In this document: positions 42,156-51,704 of the stretch, one piece after another
Layout of the letters: every line of letters starts with the position of its first letter
Numbering within the stretch: the stretch's first letter is position 1
Source: Lutibacter sp. B1
Lineage (GTDB): Bacteria; Bacteroidota; Bacteroidia; Flavobacteriales; Flavobacteriaceae
Direction of reading: 5' to 3'
DNA length: 64,000 nt
Assembly: GCF_012524075.1 (NCBI RefSeq)
Contig: NZ_JAAZUI010000017.1
Location: 22,436-86,435, forward strand
Made by a program: the position numbers and the translations under genes
Notes under the pieces: generated by a model
What the model was told of the DNA's origin: nothing
The model's database searches: none
What the model saw: only the letters and a program-made list of their open reading frames with translations

Positions 42156-43772
42156 ATGCAAAAGAAATTAATAAAAGTTCATCCATTAGATAATGTAGCA
42201 GTTGCGTTAGTAAATTTAACTGCTGGAGAAGTAGTGTCTTTTGATAAGGAAGAAATACAAATTATAACTGAGACAAAAGCGAAGCACAAAATTGCATTAA
42301 ACAATTTTAATTCAGGAGATAGAATTATTATGTATGGTGTTTTGGTTGGTAAAGCTAACGGAATTATAAAAAAAGGAGAAGTTTTAACAACTACTAATGT
42401 AAAGCACGAGAGTGAAAAAGTTTTCAAAAAAACGGATACAATTGGTTGGTTAGCACCAAATATCGATAAATGGAAAGATAAAACATTTTTAGGGTATCAT
42501 AGAGAAGACGGACAAGTTGGAACTGCTAATGTTTGGTTATTTTTTCCTTTGGTTTTTTGTGAAAACAGAAACATTGAAATTTTAAAAGAAGTTTTTGAAA
42601 AAGAGCTGTTAAATCAAAAAGTTAATAGTCATCAACTTTTACTTCGTTCGTTAGTAAATAATGAAAAAGGAAATACACAAGAAGAAACCAATAATACTTC
42701 AACAAATGTATTTGAAAATATTGAAGTAAAATTTATAATGCACTCAGGAGGCTGTGGAGGTATCCGTCAAGATTCTGAAAGTTTAGCAAAATTATTGGCA
42801 GGTTATGTTAATAATCCTAACGTTGCAGGAGCAACAGTGTTAAGTTTAGGTTGCCAAAATTTACAAATTCAGATATTTAAAGATGCTTTAAAATCAATTA
42901 ATCCTAGTAGCAATAAGCCTGTTTTAATCTATGAACAGCAAAAAATGGGAACTGTAGATGAAATGTTGGGAGCAATAATTAAAGATTCATTTGAAGCTAT
43001 AAAAAAAGCAAATAAAATAGAAAGAAAACCTGCGCCATTATCTAAACTTAGAATTGGTTTAGAGTGTGGTGGCTCTGATGGCTTTTCAGGAATATCGGCA
43101 AACCCAACTTTAGGACATACTTCGGATTTGTTAGTTGCTCTAAATGGAACTGCGATTTTATCGGAATTTCCAGAGTTATGTGGTGTAGAACAAGAAATTG
43201 TTAATAGATGTGTTGAAGAAGAAAAAGCTGATAAATTTTTAACACTAATGAAAGCCTTTGAAAAATCAGTTGTTGATGCCGGTTCAGGATTTGATATGAA
43301 CCCTTCACCTGGAAATATTAAAGACGGTTTAATTACCGATGCGATGAAATCAGCAGGGGCTGCAAAAAAAGGTGGAACATCACCTGTAAATGATGTTTTA
43401 GATTATGGAGAATATGTTTCTAAGTCAGGTTTAAACTTATTGTGTACACCAGGTAATGATGTAGAAAGCACAACAGCAATGGTTGGTTCTGGCGCAAATA
43501 TTGTTTTATTTACTACGGGTTTAGGAACGCCAACAGGAAATCCAATAGCTCCAATAATCAAAGTTTCGTCTAATTCGGAATTAGCAGATAAAATGTCTGA
43601 TATTATTGATATTGATACTGGAGCAATTATTAAAGGTGAAAAGACGATTGAAGAAATGGCAGAAGAAATGCTCGAATTTATTATTGATGTTGCAAGTGGT
43701 AAAATAAAAACCAAGTCGATGCTTTTAAATCAAAATGATTTTATTCCTTGGCGTAGAGGTGTGTCATTATAA
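42156..43772 (+). CDS. uxaA: Altronate dehydratase
   Basis: A protein of 538 residues. It has the N-terminal SAF domain (about 1-90; VHPLDNVAVALVNLTAGE) and the C-terminal catalytic domain with GYHREDGQVGTANVW, the Cys-rich IMHSGGCGGIRQDSE and LECGGSDGFSGI. It dehydrates D-altronate to 2-keto-3-deoxygluconate using a metal. Last gene of the uronate operon; a palindromic terminator follows. Confidence 0.93.
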   Translation: MQKKLIKVHPLDNVAVALVNLTAGEVVSFDKEEIQIITETKAKHKIALNNFNSGDRIIMYGVLVGKANGIIKKGEVLTTTNVKHESEKVFKKTDTIGWLAPNIDKWKDKTFLGYHREDGQVGTANVWLFFPLVFCENRNIEILKEVFEKELLNQKVNSHQLLLRSLVNNEKGNTQEETNNTSTNVFENIEVKFIMHSGGCGGIRQDSESLAKLLAGYVNNPNVAGATVLSLGCQNLQIQIFKDALKSINPSSNKPVLIYEQQKMGTVDEMLGAIIKDSFEAIKKANKIERKPAPLSKLRIGLECGGSDGFSGISANPTLGHTSDLLVALNGTAILSEFPELCGVEQEIVNRCVEEEKADKFLTLMKAFEKSVVDAGSGFDMNPSPGNIKDGLITDAMKSAGAAKKGGTSPVNDVLDYGEYVSKSGLNLLCTPGNDVESTTAMVGSGANIVLFTTGLGTPTGNPIAPIIKVSSNSELADKMSDIIDIDTGAIIKGEKTIEEMAEEMLEFIIDVASGKIKTKSMLLNQNDFIPWRRGVSL

Positions 43773-43776
43773 AATA

Positions 43777-43802
43777 AAAAAACTGCTTTAAAGCAGTTTT
43801 TT
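43777..43802. terminator. Bidirectional terminator, 26-bp palindrome
   Basis: AAAAAACTGCTTT mirrored to its complement, flanked by A and T runs, between the convergent uxaA (ends 43772) and lacI-family gene (ends 43814). Confidence 0.8.
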
Positions 43803-43813
43803 ATTTGATTACT

Positions 43814-44845
43814 CTACGCATTGTTCTTTCTTAAAGTTGATTTTCGTATATGTAATTTAGGTGTTAGAACCACCTTTTTTTCAATCTTAACCTTACCGGA
43901 GTCTTTAACCTGTTCTAAAAATACTTTAGCAGCCATTTTTCCCATTTCTAAGGGAAATTGATCTACCGAAGTTATGGAAAGTTCCATAAATCTGGTAAAT
44001 GGTTCGTTACTAAATCCGGCAACACAAAATTCTTCAGGAATTTTAATTCCCTTAGATTTTAGTTCTTGAATTGCTCCTAAAGCAACAAAATCACTTGCTG
44101 AGAATATAGCGTCAGGCGGATTTTTCATTTTTAATAGTTTTTTTACAGCTTTTCTGCCTTCTTCAACTTTACTTTTAGTTTGGATAATGTAATTTTTATC
44201 GAATTCAAAACCATTATCAAGTAATGCTTGCTTATATCCTAAACACCTATCTTTATATATTTCCATAGATTTATCACCAGATAAATGGGCTATACGCTTA
44301 CACCCTTGATCTATTAAGTGTTTGGTAACCTTATATCCTGCTTCAAAATCATTAATAGTTACTGTGCTAACGCCATCTATGTTTTTCTTTCTATCAAAAA
44401 ATATAAGTGGTACATTTTTTTTAAGAACTCTGTTAATAATATGATCTTTATCAATCTCTGCATTAGAAATAGACATTAAAATACCATCAACTTGTGCATT
44501 TAAAAGAGTGTTAATATTTTCAATTTCTAATTTTTCCTCCTCATGTGTTTGGCAAATTATAACATGATATCCATGAGGATACAAAACTTCTTCAATTCCT
44601 CTAATAGTTGATCCAAAAAAATTACTGTCAATACGAGGTACAATCACACCTACATTATTACTTTTACCACTTTTAAGTGCTAAAGCAAGTTTATTTGGTT
44701 TGTAATTCATTTTAGCAGCTGTTTCAATAACTAATTCACGTGTACTTGCCTTTATTTTTGGATTGTTATTTAAAGCTCTGGAAACTGTAGCTGCTGTTAT
44801 ATTTAGTTTTTTAGCAATATCGTAGATGGTAACTTTTTCCCCCAT
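43814..44845 (-). CDS. LacI-family regulator of the pectin locus
   Basis: A protein of 343 residues. N-terminal LacI helix-turn-helix TIYDIAKKLNITAATVSRAL with hinge PNKLALALKSG, then a periplasmic-binding-type sensor domain (LLKMKNPPDAIFSASDFVAL and SITSVDQFP). It likely represses the uronate operon and the GH28-susC operon by binding the identical TGTAATCGATTACA sites. The inducer is probably a pathway intermediate such as KDG or a digalacturonate, by analogy with other uronate regulators. An imperfect operator upstream (44916-44929) suggests self-control. Confidence 0.88.
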   Translation of the reverse strand: MGEKVTIYDIAKKLNITAATVSRALNNNPKIKASTRELVIETAAKMNYKPNKLALALKSGKSNNVGVIVPRIDSNFFGSTIRGIEEVLYPHGYHVIICQTHEEEKLEIENINTLLNAQVDGILMSISNAEIDKDHIINRVLKKNVPLIFFDRKKNIDGVSTVTINDFEAGYKVTKHLIDQGCKRIAHLSGDKSMEIYKDRCLGYKQALLDNGFEFDKNYIIQTKSKVEEGRKAVKKLLKMKNPPDAIFSASDFVALGAIQELKSKGIKIPEEFCVAGFSNEPFTRFMELSITSVDQFPLEMGKMAAKVFLEQVKDSGKVKIEKKVVLTPKLHIRKSTLRKNNA

Positions 44846-44915
44846 TCATTTATTGTTAATAATAGTAATAATTTGTAAAAGTATAAAATCTAATGGTTAC
44901 TCCTAATATATTTTA

Positions 44916-44929
44916 TGTTATCGATTACC
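44916..44929. promoter_or_regulatory. Imperfect LacI operator upstream of the lacI-family gene
   Basis: TGTTATCGATTACC differs from the perfect 14-mer at two positions. It lies 71 bases before the repressor start on its coding strand, upstream of a TAGATTTT-like -7 box, a position suited to autoregulation. Confidence 0.5.
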
Positions 44930-45092
44930 TTTTTATATAAAAAGCTGTTCTTTATTATATAAAATTAAAAAAATAAGGTATTAATTTACCTAAAAACACA
45001 CATCTTTTTATAAGCATCTCAAAAATTACCCTATGCAAATATAAATTTAACATTTTATTATGATAAAATTTGGTTTTTCAACACTAATTAAT

Positions 45093-45100
45093 TAGATTTG
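45093..45100 (+). promoter_or_regulatory. -7 box TAGATTTG of the GH28-susC operon
   Basis: A perfect TAnnTTTG immediately followed by the palindromic operator, matching the arrangement at 34369-34390. ATG 45143 follows. Confidence 0.65.
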
Positions 45101-45114
45101 TGTAATCGATTACA
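45101..45114. promoter_or_regulatory. LacI-type operator TGTAATCGATTACA, second perfect copy
   Basis: Identical to 34377-34390 and placed directly after the -7 box. A bound repressor would cover the transcript start. Confidence 0.75.
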
Positions 45115-45142
45115 TTAATTTAATCAAAAGATAATTTAAATA

Positions 45143-46612
45143 ATGCATTTTATTAAAACTGGATTTAAGAAAAAAAGAAAGCCTTTCAAAAAAGGTTTTT
45201 TCTTGTTATTTATTGTGCTGCTCATTTTTGTTTCATGTAAAAATAAAAAGGATTCAATTAGTTCTATTACAAATAGTTCTTGGGAAATTATGTATCAGGT
45301 AATTGATAGTGTTGGTACAATAACATTTCCTGATAAGACTTTTAATGTTTTAGATTTTGGAGCAAAATCAGATGAAATTTTTGATAATACACAAGCTTTT
45401 AAAAAAGCAATTGAAAAGTGCGCAAATGATGGTGGCGGTTCTGTTATAGTTCCTGAAGGAAAATATCTGACCGGTCCAATACATTTAGAAAGTAATGTAA
45501 ACCTTCATTTAGATGAAGGGGCAGAAATTTTATTTAGTACAAACCCTAATGATTATTACCCTTTAGTTCATACCTCATTTGAAGGAACTGAACTGATGAA
45601 TTACTCACCTCTAATTTATGCTTATAAGAAAAAAAACATTGCTGTAACAGGTAAAGGTATTTTAAATGGGCAAGCTAATAATGAAAACTGGTGGCCTTGG
45701 TGTGGAAAAGACACTTATGGGTGGAAAGAAGGTATGCCAAATCAACAAGACAGCCTTAATAGACCGCAATTGGTAAAGTTAGCTGAAATGAATGTTCCTC
45801 CAAAAGAAAGAGTTTTTGGAGACGGACATTATTTGCGTCCTAGCTTTTTTGAGCCATTTGAATGCTCAAATGTTATGATTGAGGGAGTTAAAATTGTAAA
45901 TGCTCCATTTTGGGTTATACATCCTATTAAATCCGTTAATGTTATTGTTAACGGTGTAACTGTTGAAAGTCATGGGCCAAATAATGACGGTTGTGATCCG
46001 GAATATTCAAAAAATGTAATTATACGAAATTGTACTTTTAATACAGGTGATGACTGTATTGCAATAAAATCTGGAAGAAATGAGGATGGAAGAAGGGTTG
46101 CTATAAAAAGTGAAAACATTATAGTACAAAATTGTAAAATGATTGATGGACATGGTGGTGTGGTAATGGGCAGTGAAATATCTGCGGGAGTTAAAAATGT
46201 TTTTGTTGAAAATTGTAGTATGGATAGTCCAAATCTTGATAGGGCTATAAGAATTAAAACCAATTCTAAAAGAGGAGGTGTTGTTGAAGGGGTTTATGTA
46301 AGAAATATTGAAGTAGGGCAGGTGAAAGAAGCTGTTTTGAAAATAAATATGTTTTATGATGTTCATGGAAATCAAACAGGGAATTTCATTCCTATTGTGA
46401 GGAATGTGAATTTAGAAAATATTAAAGTTAAAAATGGAGGTAAGTTTGGAATTTTAGCAAAAGGTTATGCCGAGTCTCCTATACAAAATATACATTTAAA
46501 TAATGTCACAATTGATAGTGTTAAGACCCCTTTTTCTTTAGAAAATGTAAAAGATTTGCATTTAGAAAATACATATATAAATGGAGAACTTATGAAAAGC
46601 ATCATTAATTAG
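45143..46612 (+). CDS. GH28 polygalacturonase, lipoprotein
   Basis: A protein of 489 residues. A basic N-terminus precedes a membrane segment and lipobox (LLIFVSC, Cys near 33), so it is membrane-anchored. The right-handed beta-helix carries the GH28 set: D282 in NNDGCDPE, D303-D304 in NTGDDCIAIKSG, H337 in GHGGVVMGSE and R370-I-K372. It hydrolyses alpha-1,4-galacturonan, probably exo-acting given the long loops, giving galacturonate for UxaC. First gene of the depolymerising/uptake operon, directly under the operator. Confidence 0.9.
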   Translation: MHFIKTGFKKKRKPFKKGFFLLFIVLLIFVSCKNKKDSISSITNSSWEIMYQVIDSVGTITFPDKTFNVLDFGAKSDEIFDNTQAFKKAIEKCANDGGGSVIVPEGKYLTGPIHLESNVNLHLDEGAEILFSTNPNDYYPLVHTSFEGTELMNYSPLIYAYKKKNIAVTGKGILNGQANNENWWPWCGKDTYGWKEGMPNQQDSLNRPQLVKLAEMNVPPKERVFGDGHYLRPSFFEPFECSNVMIEGVKIVNAPFWVIHPIKSVNVIVNGVTVESHGPNNDGCDPEYSKNVIIRNCTFNTGDDCIAIKSGRNEDGRRVAIKSENIIVQNCKMIDGHGGVVMGSEISAGVKNVFVENCSMDSPNLDRAIRIKTNSKRGGVVEGVYVRNIEVGQVKEAVLKINMFYDVHGNQTGNFIPIVRNVNLENIKVKNGGKFGILAKGYAESPIQNIHLNNVTIDSVKTPFSLENVKDLHLENTYINGELMKSIIN

Positions 46613-46643
46613 TACAATCATTAACCAAAATAATAGCAAAATT

Positions 46644-49600
46644 ATGAATATTAAATATTTATTTAAAAACAGCTTAAAATGTAATTATACATTTTTCCTT
46701 CTCCTGTTCTTATTCATGGGAAACGGAATTTTAGCTCAGGATGGGGTTACAGTAAGCGGGATAGTTACAGAAGCATCCAATCAATCTTTACCAGGTGTAA
46801 ATATCATTGAAAAGGGTACTAAAAATGGTACAACTACCGATTATGATGGTAAGTATACAATAAAAGTTTCAAATTCTAACGCTATTTTAATATTCAGCTA
46901 TGTTGGTTTTGAAAGCAAAGAAATCAATATATCTGGTAAAAGTACAGTAAATGTTGTACTAAAAGCTGATTTAGAATCACTTGATGAAGTAGTAGTTATA
47001 GGTTATGGTACAGCTCGTAAGTCAGATTTAACAGGCTCAGTAGTTGCTATATCGGGCGAAGATTTGAAGAGGCAATCAATTTCAAATGTTGCAGAAGCTT
47101 TAACAGGACGTATGGCAGGTGTTCAAGTTACATCTTCAGAAGGATCTCCTGATGCAGATATCAAAATTAGGGTTCGTGGTGGAGGATCTTTAACTCAAGA
47201 TAGTTCACCATTAATTATTGTTGATGGATTTCCGGTAAATAGCATGAGTGATGTTTCTCCAGCTGATATTGAAAATATATCTGTATTGAAAGATGCATCA
47301 TCAACTGCAATTTATGGTTCAAGAGGTGCTAATGGAGTTGTTATTATAACTACTAAAAGTGGTAGGGATGGTAAGATAGATGTTAATTTTAACACATACT
47401 ACGGGTTTAAATCTATTGCAAAAACAATTAATGTTCAAAAAACTGAAGACTTTGTTAAATGGCAATACGAATATGCTTTACTTGATGATGACTTAGAATC
47501 GTACGAAAAATATTTTGGTCAATGGCAAGATTATGACCAATATTTAGGAATAAAAGGAAATAACTGGCAAAAACAAATTTATGGAGAGTTAGGTGAAGTT
47601 CAAAATTATGATTTGGGAATTCGTGGAGGATCTGAAAAAGTAAGTTTTAATTTCAACTATTCACTTTATGATGAAAAAACAATAATGGTTGGGTCAGATT
47701 ATAGAAGAGATAACCTTTCATTATCATTAAAAAACAAAACGAGTGATAAAGTTGATTTGTCATTTACAATTCGTTATTCAGATACTGAAATTAACGGAGG
47801 TGGAACAAATGAACAAGACGAAGTCTCATCGACTGATGCACGTCTTAGACATAGCGTAGGTTATTCTCCAATACCACTTCCCGGTTTAACAACTGATAAT
47901 ACAGATGAAGCTGTTTCAAGTTATCTTGTAAATCCTTTTGTTGCTGTTGATGATAGTCAACGTTTACAGAAAAGAAAGAACTTTAATATGATAGGTAGTT
48001 TTTCTTGGGAAATATTGGAAAACCTTAATTTTAAAACCGATTTGGGATTTGACAATTACAATAGTTTGGATTACCGTTTCTATGGTCGTTCAACCTACTA
48101 TTCAAACAACAAACCTGCAGCTGAAAACCAAGGCCTACCTTCATTAATAATAAAAGATAGAAAAAGAGACAGATTTAGAAATGCAAATACCATTAATTAT
48201 GATTTTAAAAATCTTATTGGTGAAGATCATAGTTTAAAATTGCTTGTTGGAGAGGAAATGCTGGTTACCAAAAACAATGAAGTATATACTGAGCTTCAAG
48301 GTTTTCCAAAGGATTTTGACTTTGATACTTCTAGAAATCTTACAACTCAAGGTGTACCACAATCGGTTGATAATTTTTACAGCCCAAATGATAAATTATT
48401 ATCTTTCTTTGGTCGTATAAATTATGCTTATAAAGATCGTTATCTTTTAACAGCTACGTATCGTGCCGATGGTTCAAGTAAATTTTTAGGGGATAATCGT
48501 TGGGGCTATTTTCCATCAGCAGCAGTAGCTTGGAAAATTTCTGAAGAAGATTTTTTAAAGAACAGCTCTTGGATTAATGCACTTAAATTAAGACTAAGTT
48601 ATGGAGAAGCAGGTAACAATAATATTCCTTCAGGACAAACGGTTCAAAATTTTGAATCGAAAACTACAACATATTTAAATGATATTCCTACTTATTGGGC
48701 TGCATCAACAACATTGGCAAATCCTGATTTGAAATGGGAAACTACAGTTACGCAAAACGTGGGGCTTGATTTTGATATTTTTAACAATAGAGTAACAGGA
48801 TCATTAGAAGCTTATAAAAATTTAACAAAAGACCTTTTAATTAACTTCCCTGTTCCGGGTACAGGTTATACAACACAGTACCGAAATATGGGGGAAACTC
48901 AAAATAAAGGTATCGAAGCTTCATTAAATATAATCGCTATACAAAATGATAATTACGGCTTGAGTTTTTCTTTCAATATAGGGTTCAATAAAAATCGTAT
49001 AAATTCACTTGGAATTATGAAAGATTTCAGGGAAAATACAAACTGGGCATCTACGCAAATTGGAGATGATTATGTTGTAAATGTTAGTAAGTCAATAGGT
49101 GTTATGTATGGGTACTTGAATGATGGGCGTTATGAAGTTTCAGACTTCGATTATAATCCTACTACTCAAGAATATACTCTAAAATCTGGAGGAGCAAATT
49201 ATAATGACATTGTTGGTGATATTATGCCTGGAACTATGAAATTAAAAGATATTGATGGTGATGGAGTAATAACTACAGGTGATAATACTATTATTGGGGA
49301 TTCAAATCCGAAACATACAGGAGGTTTTGTTATAAATGCCAACGCGTATGGTTTTGACTTGTCGGCAGTTTTTAACTGGAGTGTAGGAAATGATGTATAC
49401 AATGCAAATAAAGTTGAATTTACCACATCTAATCAAAATGGACAATATAGAAATTTGAGTACTATAATGGCTGATGGAAAAAGGTGGACGAATTTAGATC
49501 CGGTTTCAGGACAATTGGTGACTGACCCTGATGCATTGGCCAGTCTTAATGCAAATACCACAATGTGGTCGCCGTATATGAAAAATTATGTTTTCAGTGA

Positions 49601-49862
49601 TTGGGCAGTGGAAGATGGCTCTTTCTTAAGATTGAACACACTAACATTGGGTTATACATTACCGGAATCTGCATTGTCAGGTTATGGCATTTCTAAGCTA
49701 AGATTTTATGTTACGGCTAATAATGTATTTATTATTACAGACTATTCAGGATTAGATCCTGAAGTTTCTACAAGAAGAAAGACTCCTTTAACGCCGGGAG
49801 TAGATTATTCACCATTTCCACGTAGTAGACAAGTGGTATTTGGGTTAAACCTAAATTTTTAA
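46644..49862 (+). CDS. SusC/RagA TonB-dependent outer-membrane transporter
   Basis: A protein of 1072 residues. Signal peptide (FFLLLFLFMGNGILAQ), CarboxypepD_reg-like domain (about 37-115; GVTVSGIVTEASNQSLPGVN), TonB box region DEVVVIGYG, plug domain (about 120-230; GSRGANGVVIITTKSG) and a C-terminal barrel ending VVFGLNLNF with a terminal Phe. It imports pectin oligosaccharides across the outer membrane with the SusD protein encoded next. Normal length for the family. Confidence 0.95.
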   Translation: MNIKYLFKNSLKCNYTFFLLLFLFMGNGILAQDGVTVSGIVTEASNQSLPGVNIIEKGTKNGTTTDYDGKYTIKVSNSNAILIFSYVGFESKEINISGKSTVNVVLKADLESLDEVVVIGYGTARKSDLTGSVVAISGEDLKRQSISNVAEALTGRMAGVQVTSSEGSPDADIKIRVRGGGSLTQDSSPLIIVDGFPVNSMSDVSPADIENISVLKDASSTAIYGSRGANGVVIITTKSGRDGKIDVNFNTYYGFKSIAKTINVQKTEDFVKWQYEYALLDDDLESYEKYFGQWQDYDQYLGIKGNNWQKQIYGELGEVQNYDLGIRGGSEKVSFNFNYSLYDEKTIMVGSDYRRDNLSLSLKNKTSDKVDLSFTIRYSDTEINGGGTNEQDEVSSTDARLRHSVGYSPIPLPGLTTDNTDEAVSSYLVNPFVAVDDSQRLQKRKNFNMIGSFSWEILENLNFKTDLGFDNYNSLDYRFYGRSTYYSNNKPAAENQGLPSLIIKDRKRDRFRNANTINYDFKNLIGEDHSLKLLVGEEMLVTKNNEVYTELQGFPKDFDFDTSRNLTTQGVPQSVDNFYSPNDKLLSFFGRINYAYKDRYLLTATYRADGSSKFLGDNRWGYFPSAAVAWKISEEDFLKNSSWINALKLRLSYGEAGNNNIPSGQTVQNFESKTTTYLNDIPTYWAASTTLANPDLKWETTVTQNVGLDFDIFNNRVTGSLEAYKNLTKDLLINFPVPGTGYTTQYRNMGETQNKGIEASLNIIAIQNDNYGLSFSFNIGFNKNRINSLGIMKDFRENTNWASTQIGDDYVVNVSKSIGVMYGYLNDGRYEVSDFDYNPTTQEYTLKSGGANYNDIVGDIMPGTMKLKDIDGDGVITTGDNTIIGDSNPKHTGGFVINANAYGFDLSAVFNWSVGNDVYNANKVEFTTSNQNGQYRNLSTIMADGKRWTNLDPVSGQLVTDPDALASLNANTTMWSPYMKNYVFSDWAVEDGSFLRLNTLTLGYTLPESALSGYGISKLRFYVTANNVFIITDYSGLDPEVSTRRKTPLTPGVDYSPFPRSRQVVFGLNLNF

Positions 49863-49880
49863 TTTAATAATTATTTAAAG

Positions 49881-51668
49881 ATGAAATATAAAATAATAAT
49901 CGCAGGAATAATAATTGCAGGGTTATTTAGCTCTTGTCAAGAGTTTGAAGATGATTTTTTAGAAGCACCGGCGAAATCAACGCTAGATGAATCTGTTATT
50001 TTTTCAACTGTTGGGTTAGCTAAAGGTGCTGTAGATGGTATTTTAGAGCCTATGGGGCAAACTAATTCTTACAGAGGACGTTTTATACCTTTTTATGGGT
50101 TTAATACCGATGCTGAATGGAATTACAGTTCTGATGATGTTGGAAGCTCTCAAGGAGAACTTTGTATTTACGATGCCAAATCTACCAATACTCAAATGAA
50201 TTCTGAAAATAATGCTTGGGCAATGATGTATTCAGGTATTGAACGTGCAAATATCTGCATTCGAGGATTACGTAATTTTGGTAATCCTGAACCTGAAACA
50301 GAACTTGGGCAGTTATTAGGTGAAGCCTTAACCTATAGAGCTATTTATTATGCAGATTTAATGAAAGCTTGGGGAGATGTGCCAGCACGTTTTGAGCCAA
50401 TAAATTCGGAAACGATATATTTAGAAAAATCAAGTCGTGATATCATTTATAAACAAATCATACAAGATTTAGAAGAAGCTTCTACTTTAGTGGCATGGCC
50501 TAACGAAACTTCTAGCACAACTAGTGTTGAACGAATTAACAAAGCTTTTGTAAAAGCTTTTAGAGCACGTTTGGCTATGACTGCCAGTGGTTATCAACAA
50601 TATCCTGATGGAGTTAGAAGAAGTAATGACCCGGATCTTTCTGTTAGTAAAATGTATAAAATTGCATTAGATGAATGTCGTGATGTAATTCTGAGTGGGA
50701 CAGCACAATTAGAATCTTCATTTGAAACTTTATGGAGAAATTATAATGAAGAAAAAATAGCTTCAGGAGGAGAATCTTTGTGGGAAATTCCATTTTCAGC
50801 AGGTCGTGGTCGTGTATTGTTTTCTTTTGCAGTACGTCATCGTAGTGTTGACCAATATACTGGTCAAGCCAGAGGTGGAATAGCCGGACCGCTTCCTATT
50901 GTTTTTTACGATTTTGATGAAAATGATACTCGAAGAGATATAACATGCATTCCTTATGAATGGGGAACAGCTGTAAACGGAGTTTCTCAACAGGAATTAG
51001 TAGGATTAGACACTTGGTATTTTGGAAAATATCGTTATGAGTGGATGACACGCTATGTTACTTCTACCAATGATGATGGTGTTAATAAAATTTATATGCG
51101 CTATGCTGAAGTGCTTCTTATAGCTGCTGAAGCAGCAAATGAATTACAAGGACCGGCTGTTGCAGCATCTTATTTGAAAGAAATTAGAAGAAGAGCATTC
51201 TCGTCAGAGTATCATAATGAAAAGGTAGAAAATTATGTTAACTCTTTAACAAGTAAGCAAGATATGTTTAATGCTATAGTAAAAGAACATATGTATGAAT
51301 TTACAGGAGAAATGGAACGTAAGCAAGCTCTTATTCGTTGGAATTTATTAAAAGCTAATTTAGATGAAGCCAAAGCAAAAATGCTGAACTTACAAAATCG
51401 TACAGGTGAATATACCGATGTACCTACAACATTATATTATAAGTATGATGATGATAATGAAACTTTGCAGATTTATGGTTTAAATAGAGGAGAAGATCAA
51501 GATCCCGGTATAGAATATTCCGCTTTTGATTGGAATACGATGTTTGATGATATGATTAATTCTCTTTATAAAGCAGGTGTAAATCCTGATGACCGACAAT
51601 TCTGGCCAATATGGCAAGTATTTATTGATGGAAGTAATGGAAAATTGGTTAATGACTATGGCTATTAG
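49881..51668 (+). CDS. SusD/RagB surface glycan-binding lipoprotein
   Basis: A protein of 595 residues. Lipobox LFSSC gives a surface lipoprotein. Family blocks are AMMYSGIERANICIRGL, LGEALTYRAIYYADLMKAWG with the TPR-like core, and the C-terminal LRYAE-type IYMRYAEVLLIAAEAAN. It caps the SusC transporter and binds the incoming oligosaccharide, here presumably galacturonan or rhamnogalacturonan fragments. Follows susC by 18 bases. Confidence 0.94.
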   Translation: MKYKIIIAGIIIAGLFSSCQEFEDDFLEAPAKSTLDESVIFSTVGLAKGAVDGILEPMGQTNSYRGRFIPFYGFNTDAEWNYSSDDVGSSQGELCIYDAKSTNTQMNSENNAWAMMYSGIERANICIRGLRNFGNPEPETELGQLLGEALTYRAIYYADLMKAWGDVPARFEPINSETIYLEKSSRDIIYKQIIQDLEEASTLVAWPNETSSTTSVERINKAFVKAFRARLAMTASGYQQYPDGVRRSNDPDLSVSKMYKIALDECRDVILSGTAQLESSFETLWRNYNEEKIASGGESLWEIPFSAGRGRVLFSFAVRHRSVDQYTGQARGGIAGPLPIVFYDFDENDTRRDITCIPYEWGTAVNGVSQQELVGLDTWYFGKYRYEWMTRYVTSTNDDGVNKIYMRYAEVLLIAAEAANELQGPAVAASYLKEIRRRAFSSEYHNEKVENYVNSLTSKQDMFNAIVKEHMYEFTGEMERKQALIRWNLLKANLDEAKAKMLNLQNRTGEYTDVPTTLYYKYDDDNETLQIYGLNRGEDQDPGIEYSAFDWNTMFDDMINSLYKAGVNPDDRQFWPIWQVFIDGSNGKLVNDYGY

Positions 51669-51704
51669 AAATTTGCCAAGAAAAATAAGAAATAATAAGC
51701 TATT

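Noticed and set aside
45970..46375. Long antisense frames within the GH28 gene
   Set aside because: They overlap a gene with all catalytic motifs in place, lack recognisable domains, and have low-complexity composition expected of shadow frames in AT-rich beta-helix genes.
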